From NCBI RefSeq assembly GCF_047511655.1, contig NC_133390.1, forward strand, positions 160,701,583 through 160,765,582: a stretch of DNA of 64,000 nt. Reading direction: 5' to 3'. Origin of the DNA: Castor canadensis. Taxonomy: Eukaryota; Chordata; Mammalia; Rodentia; Castoridae. Positions 33,274 through 44,370 of the stretch are shown here, in pieces (positions within the stretch are counted from its first letter, which is position 1; the number at the start of each line of letters is the position of its first letter). The position numbers and the translations under genes are program-made. Under the pieces are notes generated by a model. The model did not search any database. It saw nothing but the letters and a program-made list of their open reading frames with translations, and was not told the DNA's origin.

Positions 33274-33465
33274 GGGTGCTGGTGGCTCACACCTGTAATC
33301 CTAGCTACTCAGGAGACAGAGGTCAGGAGGATCTCAGTTTTGAAGCCAGGCAAATAATTTAAGAGACCCTATCTCGAAAAAATCTTTCACAAAAAAGGGT
33401 TGGTGGAGTGGTTCAAGGTGTAGCCCCGAGTTCAATCCCCAGTACACACATACACACACACAGAC
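33274..33465 (+). mobile_element. Dimeric B1/ID SINE
   Basis: Ends in a small (CA)n run at 33446-33463. Confidence 0.9.
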
Positions 33466-33582
33466 ATTTCTTAGAATTTTTATATAACTATTTTAATTTC
33501 TGAGGGTCAGGAATTTGACTGACTTTTCTGGGTATTTCTGGCTCAAATAAGGTTATATGCAAGATTTTGGTCAGGGCTGCAG

Positions 33583-33611
33583 TCAGCTGGCCTGGCCTGG
33601 CCTGGCCTGGA
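33583..33611. repeat. Short (GGCCT)n tandem repeat
   Basis: About five units of GGCCT in a row. Confidence 0.9.
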
Positions 33612-34289
33612 GGATCCACTCTGGAGATGGCTCATGCATTTGGCCTGCAAGTTGGAATTGGTTGTTGGCAGGAGGCTTGCTCACTACTTTCCACAAGGCT
33701 GCTTGAATATCCTCCCAACATGGGATTTCCCATGAGTGACCAAGAGAGAGCAAAGAGGAAGCTGCAATGTCTTTTCTGACTTAATCTTGGAACTCATGTT
33801 CCATGCTTCCCACATGACTTCTATCAGCTGTACGATCGGCTCTGTTCAGTGTGGGAGCAGATGACAGAGGGCATGGGTACTGGAAGTGAAGAATTGTCCC
33901 AGCCCAGGATGGAGGCTGGGTACCTGAACTAGGTCTGTTCTTAACCACCTGCCCCACCCATTCTCAAGCATAGACTGCTCTTTGCTTTTAATTTAAACAC
34001 TTATCGCATATGATTCCATGTTGATTTACTGATTACACTGTCTCCCTCCAACAGAGATGCTCGGTGGACATTTTCTGAGCAGGTTACAGTGATTTGCTTC
34101 TTCTAAGTTATATCATGCGTTTCTGTTTGCCTCCCCTCGCACTGTTGGGTCCTAGCCCAGAATTAAGGCTTCTGCAAACGTTTGCTGAAATGCACTAAGC
34201 GATAAGGGCCTGGAGTGATGCTGGTAACGGAGGGGTCTGGAACTCTCCTCAAGTCCTCATGGCTGGGTTCAAACCCACGGAGTGAGGAG

Positions 34290-34720
34290 CAGACAACAGC
34301 GGCCCAAAGCTTAGAGGCCGCGCTCGCCCCGCCCCGCGTTCCGCCCCTAGCAACGCGGGGCGGGGCTGAGCCCGCTGGGTGCTCTGGGTGCGTCATTTCC
34401 GGGTCTGGGGGCTGGGTGGGTCGTGGGGAATCACTTCCGGGTGAGCGGCGCGGCGGCTCTCCGGGTGAGTGACCAGGTGCGGGCGACTGGCTGGGTCTTC
34501 CCTGCGGGGCGGGGGTGAGACGCGGCCGGAACCGAGAGAAGCGGCGCTCCGCGTTGTGCGAGTCACTTCCCGGGGCGCCCGGAGCAAGTACTTGCGGTGG
34601 GGGATTTGAGTTCCAAGGAGGCGGAGGGTCTCACCTGGGACCGAACTGTGGGCTCCTCGCTGTCGGTCCGGTCCCGGCTTTTCCTTCCACAGGTGGAGCC
34701 CCCGTTCTAGTCCATGCGCG
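34290..34720 (+). promoter_or_regulatory. MANBAL: CpG-island promoter of MANBAL
   Basis: The only strongly CpG-rich stretch in the window, with no TATA box. It has GC boxes (CCCCGCCCCGCG near 34328 and GGGGCGGGG near 34360) and ETS-type ATTTCCGGG and ACTTCCGGG at 34394-34402 and 34433-34441, with a third ACTTCCCGG at 34565. A typical housekeeping promoter. It sits just above the donor of exon 1. Confidence 0.85.
34405..34464 (+). other. MANBAL: Predicted MANBAL noncoding exon 1
   Basis: Ends at a consensus donor, CTCTCCGG|GTGAGT (donor G at 34465). It has no ATG. The start is not fixed by the sequence; ETS-rich promoters usually initiate near the ACTTCCGGG site. Confidence 0.6.
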
Positions 34721-35267
34721 CGGGTTCGGATGTCTGACATTGCACAACTCCCATTTCCTCTCGGTTCTGTGTCCCCCTCTGTAAAATGGGCACATAGGCT
34801 TGTTCTGAGGATTAAAAGAGACAGTGTGCGTGCACAGTGTGTGTCAAGGTGAATTCATTCTCTAGGAGGAAGGGGAGATGGATTCAGTAGTCTCCCCGTT
34901 ACCCGCGTTTTCAGTTATCTGGCCAGGAAATAGCAAGTGGAAAACCCCAGAAATAAACAGGTCTTAAGTTTTAAATGGTGTGTTCTGAGTAGGATGATGA
35001 AGTCTCGTGATTTCCTGCTCAGTCCCACTCTGCACATTTTTGTACAGCGGTTCCATGCTGGGTATGCTACCCGCTCGTTATTCATGTAGTAGCGGCCTCA
35101 GTTCTCAGGTTCAGTATTGTGGTACTGCATTCTTGTGTTCTAGAAACCCTTATTTCTCTTAATAATGGGTCCCAAGAACAAGAGTAGTGATGCTGGCAAA
35201 AAGAGAAGCCAAAAAGTACTCCCTTTAAGTGAAAAGACATTCTTGACCTAATAAGGGAAGAAAGGCC

Positions 35268-35477
35268 AGGTGCCTGTGGCTCACACATGTAATTCTAGCT
35301 ACTCAGGAGGCAGAGATCAGGAGGATCGAGATTAGAGGCCAGCCTGGGCAAATAGTTTGAGAGACTCTATCTCCAAAATACCCAGAGCAAATGGACTGGA
35401 GGTATGGCTCAAGCAGTAGACCACTTGCTTTGCAAGCATGAAACCCTGAGTTCAAACCTCAACCCCACCAAAAAAAA
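35268..35477 (+). mobile_element. Dimeric B1/ID SINE in Tigger
   Basis: Both arms, 'gccaggtgcctgtggctcac' to an A-rich tail, in the sense orientation of MANBAL. Confidence 0.9.
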
Positions 35478-35544
35478 GAAACTGCCTAGGTTGCTAAAAC
35501 TTGTGGTAATAAGAACAAATGTATCATGAAGGAAAAAAATTCAT

Positions 35545-35671
35545 TCTGGATGTGGTGGCATATTGCTATAATCCCAGCATTTGGGTGGCTGGGGCAGGAG
35601 GATTGCAGATTTGAGGCCATCCTGGGCTACATAGTGAGGCCCTGTGTCAGAAAAGGAAAAAAAAAAATCTC
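35545..35671 (+). mobile_element. B1-like SINE in Tigger
   Basis: 'ctataatcccagcatttggg' and 'gggctacatagtgaggccctg' are the classic B1 form. Confidence 0.85.
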
Positions 35672-36298
35672 TGGTAGTTTTGCTGTTGCACCTCAGGTTG
35701 CCAAAGTTATAGCCGCAGAGCATACTAAGTGCTTAGTTAGATGGAAAAGGCATGTAAATTTGTGGAAGACATGACCAGAAACGGGTTCCAGTTGATGGCA
35801 GTGTGTTGCACCAGAAAGCGGTATGCTTATGTGAAGACTCCAGCAAGGGATCTCCTGAAGCAAGTAACACGGCCGTCTACTACAAATGTGGGACAGAGAT
35901 ACAGATTTAGGAACGGATTTGAAACGCAAAATACAAAACTCGCTGCAGAGGCCGCGTCTGCTGAAAAAGCTTCTGCCACATTTCCAGCAGAAGTGGCAGA
36001 ACATACTGAAGGCCACTGAGAAGTGTTAACAAATGAGGAATTGGAAGAACTCACTGGATCTTCTAGAAAGGAAGCAGAAGGTAAAGAAGAAACTGAAGCA
36101 GAGCTAGCAACATGGACATTGTCAAAGTGGTACAGACATTGAAGAACAACACTGTGGCATCTGATTGTCACGTGGAATGCAGCATTCAAGTCACTTGTGA
36201 TCACTAAAGGCTCTGCAGCAATCCTTCATGAATTAAAAAGAGACAACTATATATTATTATATTATATTAATATAATGCCTTTCAAAAGATTTCTACCA

Positions 36299-36419
36299 GG
36301 GCAGAGTGGGTGGTAAGGGAGGGGGTGGGGGCAGGGGGGAGAAATGACCCAAGCATTGTATGCACATATGAATAATAAAACAATAAAATAAATAAATAAA
36401 TAAATAAAATGAGGATAGT
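36299..36419 (+). mobile_element. Very short L1 3' end insertion with target-site duplications
   Basis: Only about 120 bases of the family's G-rich 3' end and a tail of AATAAATAAATA. Flanked by 15-base direct repeats AAAAGATTTCTACCA at 36284-36298 and 36420-36434. It interrupts the Tigger element. Confidence 0.95.
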
Positions 36420-37329
36420 AAAAGATTTCTACCAAAAAACTCAGCTATGGAAAATCCCCAGCTGCCATCATTATGTCCTGACATTCCATCATGCACATCA
36501 TGGTCATGACTTGATGCTCCTTCTGACTTATTGTCGGAAGGCCAGTAGCAGCCTAATGCTGCATCAGAACAGCTCCGTCACTCACCAGCTTCATTTCCTC
36601 ATTTAGCCATTGTACCATCTCAGTCACAAGAAGGATGAGTGCAGAATACATGATGCTTTGAGAGGCAAAACCACATTCACGTAACTTTTATTACCGTGTA
36701 TTGTTAGATTTGTTCTAGTTTATTGTTAGTTATGGTTAATCTCTTAGGACCTAATTTTTAAATTAAACTTTATCATAGATTTGTATGTAGGAGAAAACAG
36801 TGTATATAGGGCTCCATTCCATGTGTGATTTCGGGTGTGTACTGGGTATTGTGGCGCACATCCTGTATGGATAAGAGGGAAGTTACCGTGTGAAATCTCA
36901 TAGTTTTTAAATGATGACAACAAATTTGTGTTAATAATTTTATTCCGCATACTAGTTTCAGCTCACTCATTACCAGTTTTGACTCTGCCCTGGGCGGTGG
37001 CTTAGCTTTCCATCAGTCAGAATTCTAACCCAATTTTGAACAGTTCTTGAGAATCTGTTCCCGTGGGACAAACCTGGACACATAGCCCATTGCTACAAGG
37101 CAGTGCCTCCCCACACTGGTTTTCTCCCCTGTTGCAGTTGAACTCTCCAGAGCAGAATATGAAAACCCCTTCAGTAGAAGCCAAGACTCCCCTCCTGACA
37201 GCCTGCAACATTGGGAGGAAGTTGGAAGACGTCAGAGGCTCTGGCAATCTTGGAATCTGGGGTTTTCAATCTCAGAGAAGATTTAGTACTTGCTAAGTCT
37301 TGAGAGCTACACATGTCTCAAGGGTTATT

Positions 37330-39180
37330 TATTTTGAAACATTTGACCTATTTGTAAAATACTACTTTAGAACAACTTTAGATTTACAAAGTTACTGTGA
37401 AGAGACTGTAGTGAGTTCCCAAATGATACCTTTGCCACCATTGAGAAGCCAGTGTTGATACTTTATTATTAATCAAAATCCCTGCTTTATTCTGAGTTCC
37501 TCAGTTCTCCCCTAACACCCTTCTTCTGTACCAGGATCCCATCTGGAATAGCATGGTACTTTCAGTAGTCGTGTCTCTTGAGGCTCCTCACGGCTGTAGT
37601 AGTTTCTCAGATTTACTCTGTTGTAAATGAAGCTGACAGTTTGTTGTTGTTGTTGTTGTTTGTGGTACTGGGGCTTGAACTCAGGGCCTTCACCTTAAGC
37701 CACTCCACCAGCCCTTTTTGTGTTGGGTATTTTCAATATAGGGTCTTGCAAACTCTGCCCTGGCTGGCTTCAAACCACAATCCTACTGATCTCTGCCTCC
37801 TGAGTAGCTAGGATTACAGGTGTGAGCCGCCAGTGTCCGGCTGAACCTGATAGTTTTAAGGATTACTAGACAGACATTTTGCAGAATAACCTTCCAATTA
37901 GGATTTGTTTCTTTTTCTCATGACTAGACTGGGGTCACGGTTTTTTTGGGGGAAGAGCACAGAGGTAAAGTGTCCCAAGGTACATAGTATTGGTATGTGT
38001 TATTAACTGTTAATGTTAACTTGGGTCCCTTGGCTTGAAGTAGTGAAGTTTTTGTCTACTGTTAAGTTACCTCCCCGCCCCCATTTTCATTCTCTACTCT
38101 TAGAAGAAAGTCATCTTGTGCTGCTGCATTGAGGAGTGTGGAATTGTGCCCCACATTTAAAGGCAGATATCTACATAAATTATCTGACATTCTCCATGGG
38201 AGATTTGTCTGTTCTCTGCTATTTATTTACTTTTTTCAGTGATTTCTGTCAGTATGGACTCATGGATATTTTACACTTTGGGTTATAATCCAGTACTACT
38301 TCATTTTGTTCTAATTGTTTCAACTTTGGCTATTGAGAGCACTTCCTTTGACACCTCCTTCCCCAATTTTTTTTTTTTTTTGAAGTACTTTCATACTTTC
38401 TGCTGCAGCCTCATCCTGTGTATTTCTGCCCCAATCCTAGAATTAGCCATTTCCTCAATGAGCCCTGGTCAAGAATGGTCCAGAAACCAAGATTTGGACA
38501 CAGGTGTGTTCATCACACTGGAGTATCCTTGCTCATAGAACCTTTCAATGAATAGAGTCAGAGATCTATTATTGTATAAACTCATATCTGTAGATATTTC
38601 TATGTGAAACTACCTGCACCTATATTAAGCTAAATATCTGATGTCTCCAACTGTTACTCATTACCACATGGATTATTCTAGCTTCCTTTTCTTATCTGGA
38701 ACCTCCCATTCCCTCTGTGACAAACCTGACTTCTACCATCCATTTACTTATGTGTTAATTCTGGCATGTGTGTAGAGTGGTTTTGGAATTGTTTGTTTAC
38801 CTGTCTCTGTGAGAAGCAAGTTTATCAGCTAGAGTGCAGTTCACACATACAGTTCCTTTTGGCTTTAGTTTTACAGGCTCCTCCCAGGCCCAGGGTTACT
38901 TAAGTCAGCACCATATTCCTTCTACCCCTTTAGTGAAATTATTTAAGGTACATTAGATTCAATATCACAAGCTGCATCCCTTCCTCAGATGCCTGGCCTG
39001 TGATTTTTTTAAAACATTTGCATACGTTAAAGTTTTCTCATTCTGCTGTAAATTTTATGGGTTTTGACAAATGCTTAGTGTCTTCTATTCACTGTTATAG
39101 CAACATATAGATAATTTTCTCTCCACCAGAGATTAGATTAGCTTCTTTCAGATTTTACCTCAGCAATTTTGTTGGCTTTC
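37330..39180 (-). repeat. Old L1M/HAL1-like 3' region
   Basis: 'gaacaactttagatttacaaag', 'ccaggatcccatctggaatagc' and 'ttcttatctggaacctcccattcc' (in parts) are the reverse of old L1-type 3' regions. Its right part is AT-rich and diverged. Interrupted by a SINE at 37638. Confidence 0.6.
37638..37844 (-). mobile_element. Dimeric B1/ID SINE
   Basis: Begins with a (TTG)n run grown from its tail and ends 'gccgccagtgtccggc'. Confidence 0.9.
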
Positions 39181-39269
39181 TCTTCAAAACATATCTAGTC
39201 TGAGAATTCCCACCTTTTCTGCTACCACCTCAGTGTGAGCATGACTTTTGACTGTTAAAATATTCTCTT

Positions 39270-39472
39270 ATTTTTTGGAGGGACTGGGGTTTGAACTTGG
39301 CTTTGTACTTGCAAAACAGTCGTTTGAGCTATATCTCCAGTCCATTTTGCTCTGGTTACTTCTCAAGATAGGTTCTCACAGACTATTTGTCCAGGCTGGC
39401 CTCAAACCTGGATCCTCCCAACCTCATCCTCTCAAGTAGCTAGGATTACAGGCGTGAGCCCCAGGTGCCTTG
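39270..39472 (-). mobile_element. Dimeric B1/ID SINE
   Basis: 'tttggagggactggggtttg' to 'gagccccaggtgcc'. Confidence 0.9.
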
Positions 39473-39475
39473 CTA

Positions 39476-39735
39476 CAATATTCTCTTGACTGGCCTCCTA
39501 CTTCCACTCATGTTCCCTACAGTCTATTTTCAATCCAGTAGCCAAAGGGACCATGTAATTTCTTTGCTACAAACCTTCTAGTGGCTTCCCTTCCACTCGG
39601 AGAAAAAGCCAAAGTCCTTACAGTGGTTCACATGGCCCTACACAGCTTCCTGTCTCAACTGCTGTCCCTGGTCATGAAACTCATTCTGCCTTGGGAACTT
39701 TGCATTGTGTTCCTGGGATATTCTAACAGATATTT
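39476..39735 (+). repeat. L2 fragment
   Basis: 'ccttctagtggcttcccttcc', 'aaagccaaagtccttacagtgg' and 'ccttgggaactttgcattg' follow the L2 3' region in order. Confidence 0.8.
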
Positions 39736-39739
39736 AGGT

Positions 39740-41340
39740 GACATTTGTTTGCTTTCTTCCTTTTTTGGGGTGGGGGAGAAACTCAAGAGGGACTGGGTCC
39801 CTGCTGTCTGGTAGATTACAGTGGCTCAAGTAAAAAGCAGTAGAACAATGGCTGTGGGGGATCAAAGCCTGTCACAGGAACTGGAGCCTCTGGTAAATGT
39901 CAGCTCATTGAGATCATTGGACTTGTGTGACTCCTCTAATCAGGAAAGGAAAACTCAGAAATACTGGCAGCCAGGCTGGGAAGGAAAATCACGGTCGTGG
40001 AGAAATGCGGGAAGTAGATGAGAGTTTGGAGCACACACAGTATATGTGGAGCATTTTGTTGTTTAGAACCTTTGCACAGCCACCCTCTGTCACACCTGTG
40101 CTTTTAGTGGGCTGCCTTTCCCATGTGACTCTAGTTAAGTTCTTTAAAGCTAAATAAAATTCACATTCAAAATTCAGTAATTCTGTGACTATGTTTAAAT
40201 ACTTGGTAGTCACACAGAGGTTCAGCCATTTGAAGAACACAAATATAGAACCTTTCCATCATGGCAGAAAGCTCTGTTGCATGGCAGTTGACTGTGCCCT
40301 GACAAAAGTCTTGAGAAGGAACTTGAGAGGGCAGGATGTTCCTATAACAGCCTACAAAATTAAAGTTCAGGACTCCTTCACTTCTGCAACTCTGATTTTT
40401 CCTAAGGCCTCTTGTGATCTTTAGCCAATGAAATCAGTTTATACATGGTTGTAATCTAACTGCCATTTTTAAAAGAAGCCTAAATATACTATGGCTTTGA
40501 ATAGATACTGCTGTTACCCGACTCATGAGAACAGCAAGTCTGCAGAGATCAGAGCAAAGTGTGACTGCTTGCTGCGAGGGTCAGACCCTGTGCCCTATCC
40601 CATATCACCCCAAATACTGCTTTTAGTAACATTAATAAACCTTAGTATTGATGAGCACAGTAGGCCTATTACAGCCTTTAGCATGAAGCTTGGGCCCAGG
40701 GCATCCCACTATGAAGTACACTGAAGAAGTGGGACTGCTTTCTTTAAGCCGTGCTGGGGCTCTGTGAGGGCTGTGCGGCCTCCAGTGAAGCTGTACTTGC
40801 GGCAGCCTTGGAATTCCCTTCAGGGCCAGCTGATGAACCACTCCAAGCAGTCAGCGCGGAGCCTGCGCTCATACCTTGCATTTGACCAAAAATGGTATCC
40901 TAAGCATCATGCCCCACCTGATTCACCACACTTGGAACTAGATGGGGTTGGGTTCTTTCCAGAAGTTAGATCCTTCCTGGGAGTGTGAAAGTCTGCGGCT
41001 CTGAGGACTCAGAAAAAACTGCCTCAGGCTTTGAAGGCCATTCCCAGAGCAGCAGGACTGCCCTCAACGGCTATCCTGCTGTCCCAGGCACATGACCTTC
41101 TGCAGTGACCAGGTTGAAAGGGACATGGTACACATTTGTGTAAACAAAAGGAATTTTTATCATCCTTCATTCTTCATGTTGGGAAAACATTACAAAGCAG
41201 AGAAACAGCAGAGCCAAGCTGGAGGAAGGTCTTCTGAAAGGTCTTCTGACAGTCTTTCGTGGCCAGGGCCATCCTATAGAAATGTAATAGAGGCCACATC
41301 TGTAATTCAAAATTTTCTAGTAGCCACATTTAAAAAGTAA
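39740..41340. other. Unique part of MANBAL intron 1
   Basis: No repeat, exon or motif cluster recognised. The open frames here (up to 82 codons) lack any known domain. Confidence 0.45.
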
Positions 41341-41346
41341 AAAGAA

Positions 41347-41440
41347 GGCTGGCAGCATAACTCTAGTGGTAGGGCACCTGCCTAGCAAATGGGAGGTTCA
41401 AACCCCAGTACCGCCAAAAAATAAATAAATAAATAAAAAG
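41347..41440 (+). mobile_element. ID-like SINE monomer
   Basis: 'gggcacctgcctagcaaatggg' and an (AAAT)n tail. Confidence 0.85.
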
Positions 41441-41490
41441 AAACAGGTAAACTGCTTCATTTTGTTGTGTTATACATACATAAAAACAGG

Positions 41491-41570
41491 GCTGGGAGCC
41501 TGGCTCAAGTGCTAGTGTCTACATAGCAAGCATGAGGCCCTGTGTTCAAACCTCAGTACCACCAAAAAGA
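41491..41570 (+). mobile_element. ID-like SINE monomer
   Basis: 'gagcctggctcaagtgctagtg' to 'cctcagtaccaccaaaaag', followed by a (TG)n run. Confidence 0.85.
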
Positions 41571-41574
41571 TTTG

Positions 41575-41627
41575 TGTCTGTGTGTGTGTGTGTGTGTGTA
41601 TGTGTGTGTGTGTGTGTGTGTGTGTAT
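41575..41627. repeat. (TG)n microsatellite
   Basis: About 26 TG units with one TA interruption, next to the SINE tail. Confidence 0.95.
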
Positions 41628-41756
41628 AATAAAATGACCATATTAAGTATAAAATTCAGTGGCATATTAGCAGTGTTGATAACCATCACTACTATTTCCA
41701 GAACTTTTTCTTCATCCTCCTAAACAAAAACTCTATATCCATTAAAGAATAACTCT

Positions 41757-41884
41757 GCCAGGCACCTGTGGCTCACACCTGTAATCTTGGCTACTCAAAA
41801 CCCATCACAACAAAGGGCTGGTGGAGTAGTTCAAGGTATAGGCCCTGAATTCAAACCCCAGTACTGCAAAAAAAAAGAAAAAAG
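41757..41884 (+). mobile_element. Dimeric SINE with internal deletion
   Basis: 'gccaggcacctgtggctcac' jumps after 'ggctactca' straight to 'aaacccatcacaac', losing most of the B1-like arm. Confidence 0.8.
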
Positions 41885-42052
41885 AAAGAATAACTTCTCA
41901 TCTTCCCTCTCCCAGCCTCTGGTAATCTCTGATCTTCCTGTCTCTATGAATTTACCCATTCTAAGAATGACATACAAGTGGAACCATGTAGTACTAGTCC
42001 TTTTTATTTCACATAGTATTTTCAAGAAGTTTCTATGTTGAAGCATTTATCC

Positions 42053-42136
42053 ACTTTTTTTTTTTTTTTTTTTTTGCAGTGCCATGGATCAAACCCTGGC
42101 AAATGCTCTACCACTGAGCTACATCCCCAGCCCCAA
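42053..42136 (-). mobile_element. ID-like SINE monomer with long poly(T)
   Basis: Poly(T) from 42053, then 'gatcaaaccctggc' and 'actgagctacatcccc'. Confidence 0.85.
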
Positions 42137-42437
42137 ATTTTATTCCGTTTTATGGTTGAATACTATTCCTTCGTATGTGTACACCCCATTTTGTTCATCA
42201 GCTGAACTCTTGGTTGTTTGAAATCTTTGGCTATTGTGAATGATGGTACTGTGAACATTGATATCTAGAAAGTCCTTTTGGATCATAGAATAACTTTTTT
42301 TGAGGCAGTACCAAACTTTTCCATAGTGGCTGTACCATTTAAAATTTCCACCAGCAATATGTAGGATTCCAGTTTCTCCACATTCTCTTCAATACTTATT
42401 ATTCCCTCCCTTTTAATTAACTAATTAATTAATTAAT

Positions 42438-42760
42438 TTGGCAGTACTGAGAGTTTGAACTTGTGCTTGCTAGGCAAGTACTCTACCACTTGAGCCATAC
42501 CCCCAACCCTTTTTTGCTTTATTTATTTATTAATTTTTGGATAGGGTCTCATGTTTTTTGCTCAGGGCTGCCCTCAGACTGTGATCCTTTTATCTACACC
42601 TCTTGCATAGCTGGAATTACAGAAGCGTACCACCATACCTGACTTACTTGTTGAGGTGGGGTCTCACTAACTTTTTGTCCAGGCTGACCTTGAACTGATC
42701 CTTCTAGTCCTCCTAGTCTGTCTCCTTAGTAGCTAGTCAGGTGTGGACCAACACATCTGA
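42438..42760 (-). mobile_element. Compound SINE: ID arm and two B1-like arms
   Basis: The ID arm at 42438-42512 is followed by two B1-like arms (42520-42645 and 42650-42760). It mirrors in reverse the arrangement at 15107-15440, suggesting a real subfamily of that structure. Confidence 0.7.
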
Positions 42761-42918
42761 CTGCCACCCTTTATTATTTTATTTTTTTATGTTCTTCCCT
42801 CCCCCTTTAAATGACTACATTAAAGGTATGAAATGGTGTCTTGGCAGTTTTGATTTGCATTTCCCTAGGAAATAACAATTCTAAGCATCTTTCCATGTGC
42901 TTATTGGTCCCTGTATAT

Positions 42919-43006
42919 CTTTTTTTTGATGGTGCTGTGTATGAACTCAGAGCCTTGCACTTGTTAGGGAGGCACTCTACCGTTTGGGCCATTCCACCAG
43001 CCCTGT
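42919..43006 (-). mobile_element. ID-like SINE monomer
   Basis: 'gatggtgctgtgtatgaactc' to 'gccattccaccagcc'. Confidence 0.8.
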
Positions 43007-43034
43007 GTATATCTTTTTTTAAGAACTGCCTATG

Positions 43035-43993
43035 ACCCCTGTTAGAATAGCCATCATCAGCAACACCACCAACAACAGGTGTTGGCGAGGATGCCGGGAA
43101 AAAGGAACCCTCTTACACTGTTGGTGGGAATGTAGACTAGTACAACCAGGCTACTTAAAAACTAGACATCAAACACCATTTGATCCAGCAATACCACTCT
43201 TGGGGATATACCCAAAAGACTGTGACACAGGTTACTCCAGAGGCACCTGCACACCCATGTTTATTGCAGCACTATTCACAATAGCCAAGTTATGGAAACA
43301 GCCAAGATGCCTCACCACTGACGAATGGATTAAGAAAATGTGGTATCTATACACAATGGAATTTTATGCAGCCATGAAAAAGAACGAAATGTTATCATTC
43401 GCTGGTAAATGGATGGAATTGGAGAACATCATTCTGAGTGAGGTTAGCCTGGCCCAAAAGACCAAAAATCGTATGTTCTCCCTCATATGTGGACATTAGA
43501 TCAAGGGCAAACACAACAAGGGGATTGGACTATGAGCACATGATAAAAGCTTTAGCACACAAGGGAGAGGTGAGGATAGGTAAGACACCTAAAAAATTAG
43601 CTAGCATTTGTTGCCCTCAATGCAGAGAAACTAAAGCAGATACCTTAAAGCAACTGAGGCCAATAGGAAAAGGGGAACAGGAACTAGAGAAAAGTTTAGA
43701 TCAAAAAGAATTAACCTAGAAGGTAATACACATGCACAGGAAATCAATGCGAGTCAATGCCCTGTATAGCTATCCTTATATCAACCAGCAAAAACCCTTG
43801 TTCCTTCCTATTATTGCTTATACTCTCTCTACAACAAAATTAGAAATAAGGGCAAAATAGTTTCTGCTGGGTATTGAGGGGGTGGGGGGGAGAGGGAGGG
43901 GGTGGAGTGGGTGGTAAGGGAGGGGGTGGGGGCAGGGGGGAGAAATGACCCAAGGCTTGTATGCACATATGAATAATAAAATAATTAAAAAAA
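43035..43993 (+). mobile_element. 5'-truncated young L1 with intact ORF2 C-terminus
   Basis: About 960 bases. The end of ORF2 (43035-43499) is open, with the typical late blocks [23 protein letters not shown] and [18 protein letters not shown], but lacks a stretch between LVQP and the TPFDP block. After the TAG come a 3' UTR, the G-rich terminal region (43878-43942) and the tail. Direct repeats AACTGCCTATG flank it at 43024-43034 and 43994-44004. Reverse transcriptase and endonuclease domains are absent, so it cannot move by itself. Confidence 0.92.
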
Positions 43994-44370
43994 AACTGCC
44001 TATGCAAGTCCTTTGCCCATTTTAAAGTTGAGTTATTTTGTTCTGCTGCTGCATTGTGGAAGTTTTTTATATGCTGTGATACATTATTCACAAATATATT
44101 CTCAGTGCTCTGGATAACCCTCTTACGCACAAAAAGTTTAACTTTGATATGAAGTCCAATTTATTTTGTCTTTGTTGCCTGTGCTTTTGTTGTCATATAC
44201 AAGAAATCATTGCCAAACCCAATGTCAGCTTTCGTTAGCAGTTTAGCTTATAAATTTAGTTTTTGATCCATTTTGAGTTAATTTTTGTATATGGTGCAAG
44301 CTAAGTTCAGTTTCATTCTTTTGCCCATGGATATCCAGTTTCCTAGCACCACTTGCTGAAAAGGCTAGCT

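Larger units (their letters stand above)
35165..36130 (+). pseudogene. Tigger transposase pseudogene
   Basis: Scattered transposase-like blocks in several frames, in the order expected for a pogo/Tigger transposase: DNA-binding N-terminus, then the KPF-like middle, then an acidic stretch. The catalytic DDE region is not recognisable. Dead. Confidence 0.7.
34885..36890 (+). mobile_element. Degenerate Tigger-type (pogo) DNA transposon, pierced by later elements
   Basis: The left end (cagtagtctccccgttaccc) and the right end (tggataagagggaagttacc) are imperfect inverted ends. In between, frames recall Tigger transposase: MGPKNKSSDAGKK at 35165 (N-terminus), RFRNGFETQNTKLAAEAAS near 35910, and an acidic C-terminal part to about 36130. 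There are frameshifts and stops throughout. Two SINEs (35268 and 35545) and a short L1 (36299) are inserted. The 92-codon open frame at 35741-36019 is transposase debris. Confidence 0.8.
41640..44370 (-). repeat. Old L1M element, reverse, broken by five younger insertions
   Basis: Segments at 41640-41755, 41885-42050, 42137-42435, 42760-42918, 43007-43034 and 43994-44370 line up as one reverse L1 3' half ('gaaccatgtagtac', 'ttccatagtggctgtacc', 'ttgcctgtgcttttgttgtc', 'tttgatccattttgag'). Between them lie four SINE loci and the young L1 at 43035. Confidence 0.75.

Noticed and set aside
34163-34396. Minus-strand frame at the CpG island suggesting a divergent gene
   Set aside because: CpG islands give long frames by base composition; no coding resemblance or splice donor on the minus strand was recognised.
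35741-36019. 92-codon open frame in MANBAL intron 1
   Set aside because: Fragment of a decayed Tigger transposase; flanking frames are broken.
43032-43499. 155-codon open frame
   Set aside because: It is the C-terminal end of L1 ORF2 within a truncated L1, not a host gene.
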